This document shows, piece by piece, positions 39,933 through 42,230 of a stretch of 42,230 nt of DNA. The notes beneath the pieces were generated by a model. The model saw only the letters and a program-made list of their open reading frames with translations, did not search any database and was not told where the DNA came from. Every line of letters starts with the position of its first letter. Position 1 is the first letter of the stretch. The DNA is taken from assembly GCA_038230595.1 (NCBI GenBank), contig JBBRMY010000008.1, forward strand, positions 1 through 42,230, written 5' to 3'. A program made the translations under genes and the position numbers. The DNA is from JBBRMY01 sp038230595 (lineage in GTDB: Bacteria; Bacteroidota; Ignavibacteria; Tepidaquicellales; Tepidaquicellaceae).

Positions 39933-40694
39933 ATGACCGTCGAAACAAAAACTATCATTTGCAAAAACTGCGGTAATGAATTTACCGGCAACTACTGTAA
40001 TATATGCGGGCAATCCGCGCACACCCACGACATAAATTTGCATTTTATCTGGCATGATATTCAGCATGGTCTACTTCATTTTGAAAAAGGTATTCTGTAT
40101 ACAATTAAGGAATTATTTGTTAGACCGGGTTTAGCAGTTAAAGAATATATTGACGGGAAAAGAATTAATCATTTCAAGCCTCTGTCACTTTTGATCTTAC
40201 TTGGCGGACTTTATGCTTTTTTGCTTCATACATTTAATTTACATCAGACCCCTATCATGAACACTGCCCCGGAAAGAATCCTGAAATTTGATATTAGTGA
40301 ATTATTCCGTCTGGTAGAAGAACATTATTCAATAGCGCAGGTAATACTGCTTCCACTTTATTCTTTTGCATCTTATCTTGCATTTAAAAAATTTAAGCTG
40401 ACCTATATGAAGCATGTTGTTCTGAATGCTTTCATGCTGGCTCAGAGATTAGTTGTCAAAATATTATTCATTCCTGTTCTTTATTTTGTTAATGATTCAC
40501 CGAAAATGAATATAGTTATCGGAATAACGAATTTCATTGGCTTCGCTTTGATGTTCTGGACTATATTCCAGTTCTTTAAAAACACTAAAGTTTTTGGAAC
40601 GATAGTAAGATGCTTTTTATATTTTATTCTGTTTTTTACTCAGATGATCATCTATGGTAGTATCGCAGTTATTATTAAAACTAAGTTCTTTTAA
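39933..40694 (+). CDS. DUF3667-family membrane protein with N-terminal zinc ribbon
   Basis: A 253-residue membrane protein. The N-terminal zinc ribbon has CKNCGNEFTGNYCNICGQ (about 10-27). The diagnostic stretch VRPGLAVKEYIDGKRINHFKPLS (about 68-90) is the pattern of DUF3667 proteins, common in Bacteroidota. Four hydrophobic helices follow (about 88-106, 134-152, 186-206 and 225-247). A cytoplasmic ribbon and a set of membrane helices suggest a sensor or scaffold, but no function is established for the family. The next gene starts 8 bp after its stop, so the two are likely co-transcribed. Confidence 0.85.
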   Translation: MTVETKTIICKNCGNEFTGNYCNICGQSAHTHDINLHFIWHDIQHGLLHFEKGILYTIKELFVRPGLAVKEYIDGKRINHFKPLSLLILLGGLYAFLLHTFNLHQTPIMNTAPERILKFDISELFRLVEEHYSIAQVILLPLYSFASYLAFKKFKLTYMKHVVLNAFMLAQRLVVKILFIPVLYFVNDSPKMNIVIGITNFIGFALMFWTIFQFFKNTKVFGTIVRCFLYFILFFTQMIIYGSIAVIIKTKFF

Positions 40695-40702
40695 AGTTAA
40701 TT

Positions 40703-41053
40703 ATGGAACAAGATGTAACTGCCGCAAACAATAATTTATTTCTTCTATCACTTTGTAATTCAGCTGATAAAAAGCTTTCTGTATTGATGAATGGAAAAAA
40801 TCTTGAAACATACAGAAATAAATATTCAATTATAGAATTCAGGCTTAAAGAGGAAATTTTTACTACATCAGATCTTCTCCCTATAAAAAAGATCAAAAAA
40901 ATATTTATTCCTATTTCCGGCAAACATGGTTTAGATCATAGTGAAAGCAGAATTAACTTTCTTATCGGGAACATTTCTTATCTTCCTTATCTTTTCTCCA
41001 TGAATAATAAAAAAGTCTTCAGATCTTTTCTTAAAATGACAGGTTTAAAATAA
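40703..41053 (+). CDS. Hypothetical 116-residue protein downstream of the DUF3667 gene
   Basis: I do not recognise this protein. It has 116 residues, no signal peptide and no membrane helix. It is rich in Lys, Asn and Leu, with an N-terminal helix (NNNLFLLSLCNSADKKLSVL), a mixed middle (YSIIEFRLKEEIFTTSDLL) and a basic central stretch (KKIKKIFIPISGKHG). It starts 8 bp after the DUF3667 stop and would be translated from the same mRNA. The reading frame is short, so a doubtful gene is possible; codon use is like its neighbours. The stop lies in a short direct repeat (ACAGGTTTAAAATA and ACAGGCTTAAAATA). Confidence 0.5.
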   Translation: MEQDVTAANNNLFLLSLCNSADKKLSVLMNGKNLETYRNKYSIIEFRLKEEIFTTSDLLPIKKIKKIFIPISGKHGLDHSESRINFLIGNISYLPYLFSMNNKKVFRSFLKMTGLK

Positions 41054-41184
41054 CAGGCTTAAAATAATCAGCTAAACAGGATCATCTCATTTTACTTCTG
41101 TTTTTACTCCCCCGGTATCACACAGTATTTGTATTGATTTAATTCTATAATATTTTCAATATGAAATAACAAAATGAATTCGAT

Positions 41185-42230
41185 GTGGAGAAAGCAAAAT
41201 ATTATTTATTAACCCTTGTTTCCCTTTTAATCCTCTCATGTAATTCCCCTCTATATTCGCAGTTTGTTGATTTCGGCAGGAACAAAGTTCAGTATTCGGC
41301 TTTTGACTGGTACACTATGTCAACACCGCATTTTAAGATCTATTATTATAAGGAAGCTAAGGAGCTTGCAGAGCTAGGTGCATACTATGCTGAAGAAAGT
41401 TATAAGGTGCATCAGCAGAATTTCGATCACTCTTTAGCTGATACAGTTCCGGTTATTTTTTACTCCTCTCCATTACATTTTAAGCAGACTAACACTACGC
41501 CTGGCTTTGTTCCTGACGGAGTTGGCGGCTTTTATGAATTTGTTAAAGGAAGAGTAGTGCTTCCTTTTGAAGGTTCTCTCGGACAATTTTACCACGTTAT
41601 CCGGCATGAGCTAACTCACGTTTTCATGACAAGTAAGATCGCATCCGTATTAAAAAATCATGGGAAGCTTACTGACAGATCAACACCGCTTTGGTACACT
41701 GAAGGTCTGGCTGAATACTGGTCATCCAAATGGGATACTCAGTCTGAAATGGTTCTTAAAGATGCCGTGCTGCATGACTATATTGTTGGTCTTGAAGACT
41801 GGGAAAATGTTTACGGAACATATATTATGTATAAGCTCGGACAAAAAGTTCTTGAGTATATTGCTGCAACTTATGGAGAAGATAAAATACTTCAGCTTCA
41901 GGAAAATATATGGGTCAGTGAAAGTTTTTCGGATGTAATGAAATATACAATTGGAAAAGATTATAAAGAGTTTGACAATGAATTTTTATACTGGCTGAAG
42001 AAAAAATATTTTCCTCAATACTTAACTTTAGATGATGCATCCGGTGTTAGTAAGCTGGTTTACTTTAACGGATTTTCTCATAAGCCTGCTTACAATCCTA
42101 AAACAAAAGAAGTCTATTACATTGGAAATAATTCCGGTTATACAAGCGTCTTTAAAACTTCCTTGAATTCTAATAACAGTTCTGAGCTGGTAGTAAAGGG
42201 AGAATCTTCAGATGAATATGAGCAGTTCCA
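41185..42230 (+). CDS. Exported HExxH zinc metallopeptidase, N-terminal part (runs off right edge)
   Basis: An exported peptidase of the gluzincin (peptidase MA-like) type. The frame is open to the window end with no stop. I chose GTG at 41185 (MEKAKYYLLTLVSLLIL), because an in-frame TAA lies at 41167 and no ATG occurs before the signal peptide. The hydrophobic segment ends at SCNSPLYSQ: either signal peptidase I cleavage before Q or a weak lipobox at Cys. The catalytic motif is HELTH (His141, Glu142, His145) in VIRHELTHVFM, with the third ligand in WYTEGLAEYW (Glu173 or Glu177). After about residue 290 (LVYFNGFSHKPAYNPKTKEVYYIG), the sequence looks like the first blade of a beta-propeller. 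Full length and C terminus are unknown. Confidence 0.82.
   Translation, partial: MEKAKYYLLTLVSLLILSCNSPLYSQFVDFGRNKVQYSAFDWYTMSTPHFKIYYYKEAKELAELGAYYAEESYKVHQQNFDHSLADTVPVIFYSSPLHFKQTNTTPGFVPDGVGGFYEFVKGRVVLPFEGSLGQFYHVIRHELTHVFMTSKIASVLKNHGKLTDRSTPLWYTEGLAEYWSSKWDTQSEMVLKDAVLHDYIVGLEDWENVYGTYIMYKLGQKVLEYIAATYGEDKILQLQENIWVSESFSDVMKYTIGKDYKEFDNEFLYWLKKKYFPQYLTLDDASGVSKLVYFNGFSHKPAYNPKTKEVYYIGNNSGYTSVFKTSLNSNNSSELVVKGESSDEYEQF

Overview
The window is AT-rich and densely coded. It looks like a chromosomal segment from the Bacteroidota/Chlorobiota/Ignavibacteriota lineage, most likely an Ignavibacteria-type organism (inference). The signs are five secreted proteins with C-terminal sorting domains of the type IX secretion kind (four with the YPNPFNP signature), a TonB-dependent receptor of the outer-membrane beta-barrel family, a DUF4175 coiled-coil giant, a DUF3667 protein, weak or absent Shine-Dalgarno sequences and frequent TTG starts. 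No tRNA, rRNA, CRISPR array, transposase or phage gene was seen.

Layout. 1-1010 (minus): an Lrp/AsnC regulator upstream of glnA, which runs off the left edge. 1148-3930: a small membrane protein, an ABC transmembrane domain without its ATPase, and a long helical protein of unknown function. 4250-9427: three tandem paralogous secreted proteins, closed by a perfect terminator. 9540-11363: a MetH-like enzyme that stops before the cobalamin domains. 11500-17699: a nucleotidyltransferase, a TonB receptor, two small exported or outer-membrane proteins, and rmlB. 17858-22662: a NYN-LOTUS putative RNase with a small partner, a beta-propeller cargo protein and a predicted outer-membrane barrel. 22876-26236: a tight four-gene operon (OppD/DppD-type ATPase, hutI, two GNATs). 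26344-28914: a three-gene operon (PQQ-type sugar dehydrogenase lipoprotein, TMEM175-type channel, PIG-L deacetylase). 28915-31971 (minus): a propeller cargo protein followed by a HisA-like protein with an altered active site. 32143-34966: a TPR protein divergent from a compact ubiquitin-like operon. 35030-42230: a MenA-type prenyltransferase, the DUF4175 protein, the DUF3667 protein, an orphan small protein and a truncated HExxH metallopeptidase.

The most interesting locus is 32585-34966. A YukD/EsaB-like ubiquitin-fold protein, an E1-like adenylating enzyme and a membrane-anchored prokaryotic RING-like (treble-clef) protein are packed head to tail, with a 22-bp gap and then a 4-bp overlap. 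No E2, JAB peptidase or secretion ATPase is nearby, and the ubiquitin-like protein does not end in GG. The parts are those of bacterial ubiquitin-like modification systems, but the set is minimal and linked to the membrane.

Other points worth following: the sorting domains of the three tandem cargo genes look more alike in DNA than their bodies, suggesting recombination. HisA Asp176 (Salmonella/E. coli numbering) is replaced by Val. MetH is split or reduced. The Lrp gene has no ATG, GTG or TTG start ahead of its DNA-binding domain. Several palindromes between genes resemble REP-like elements known from unrelated bacteria.
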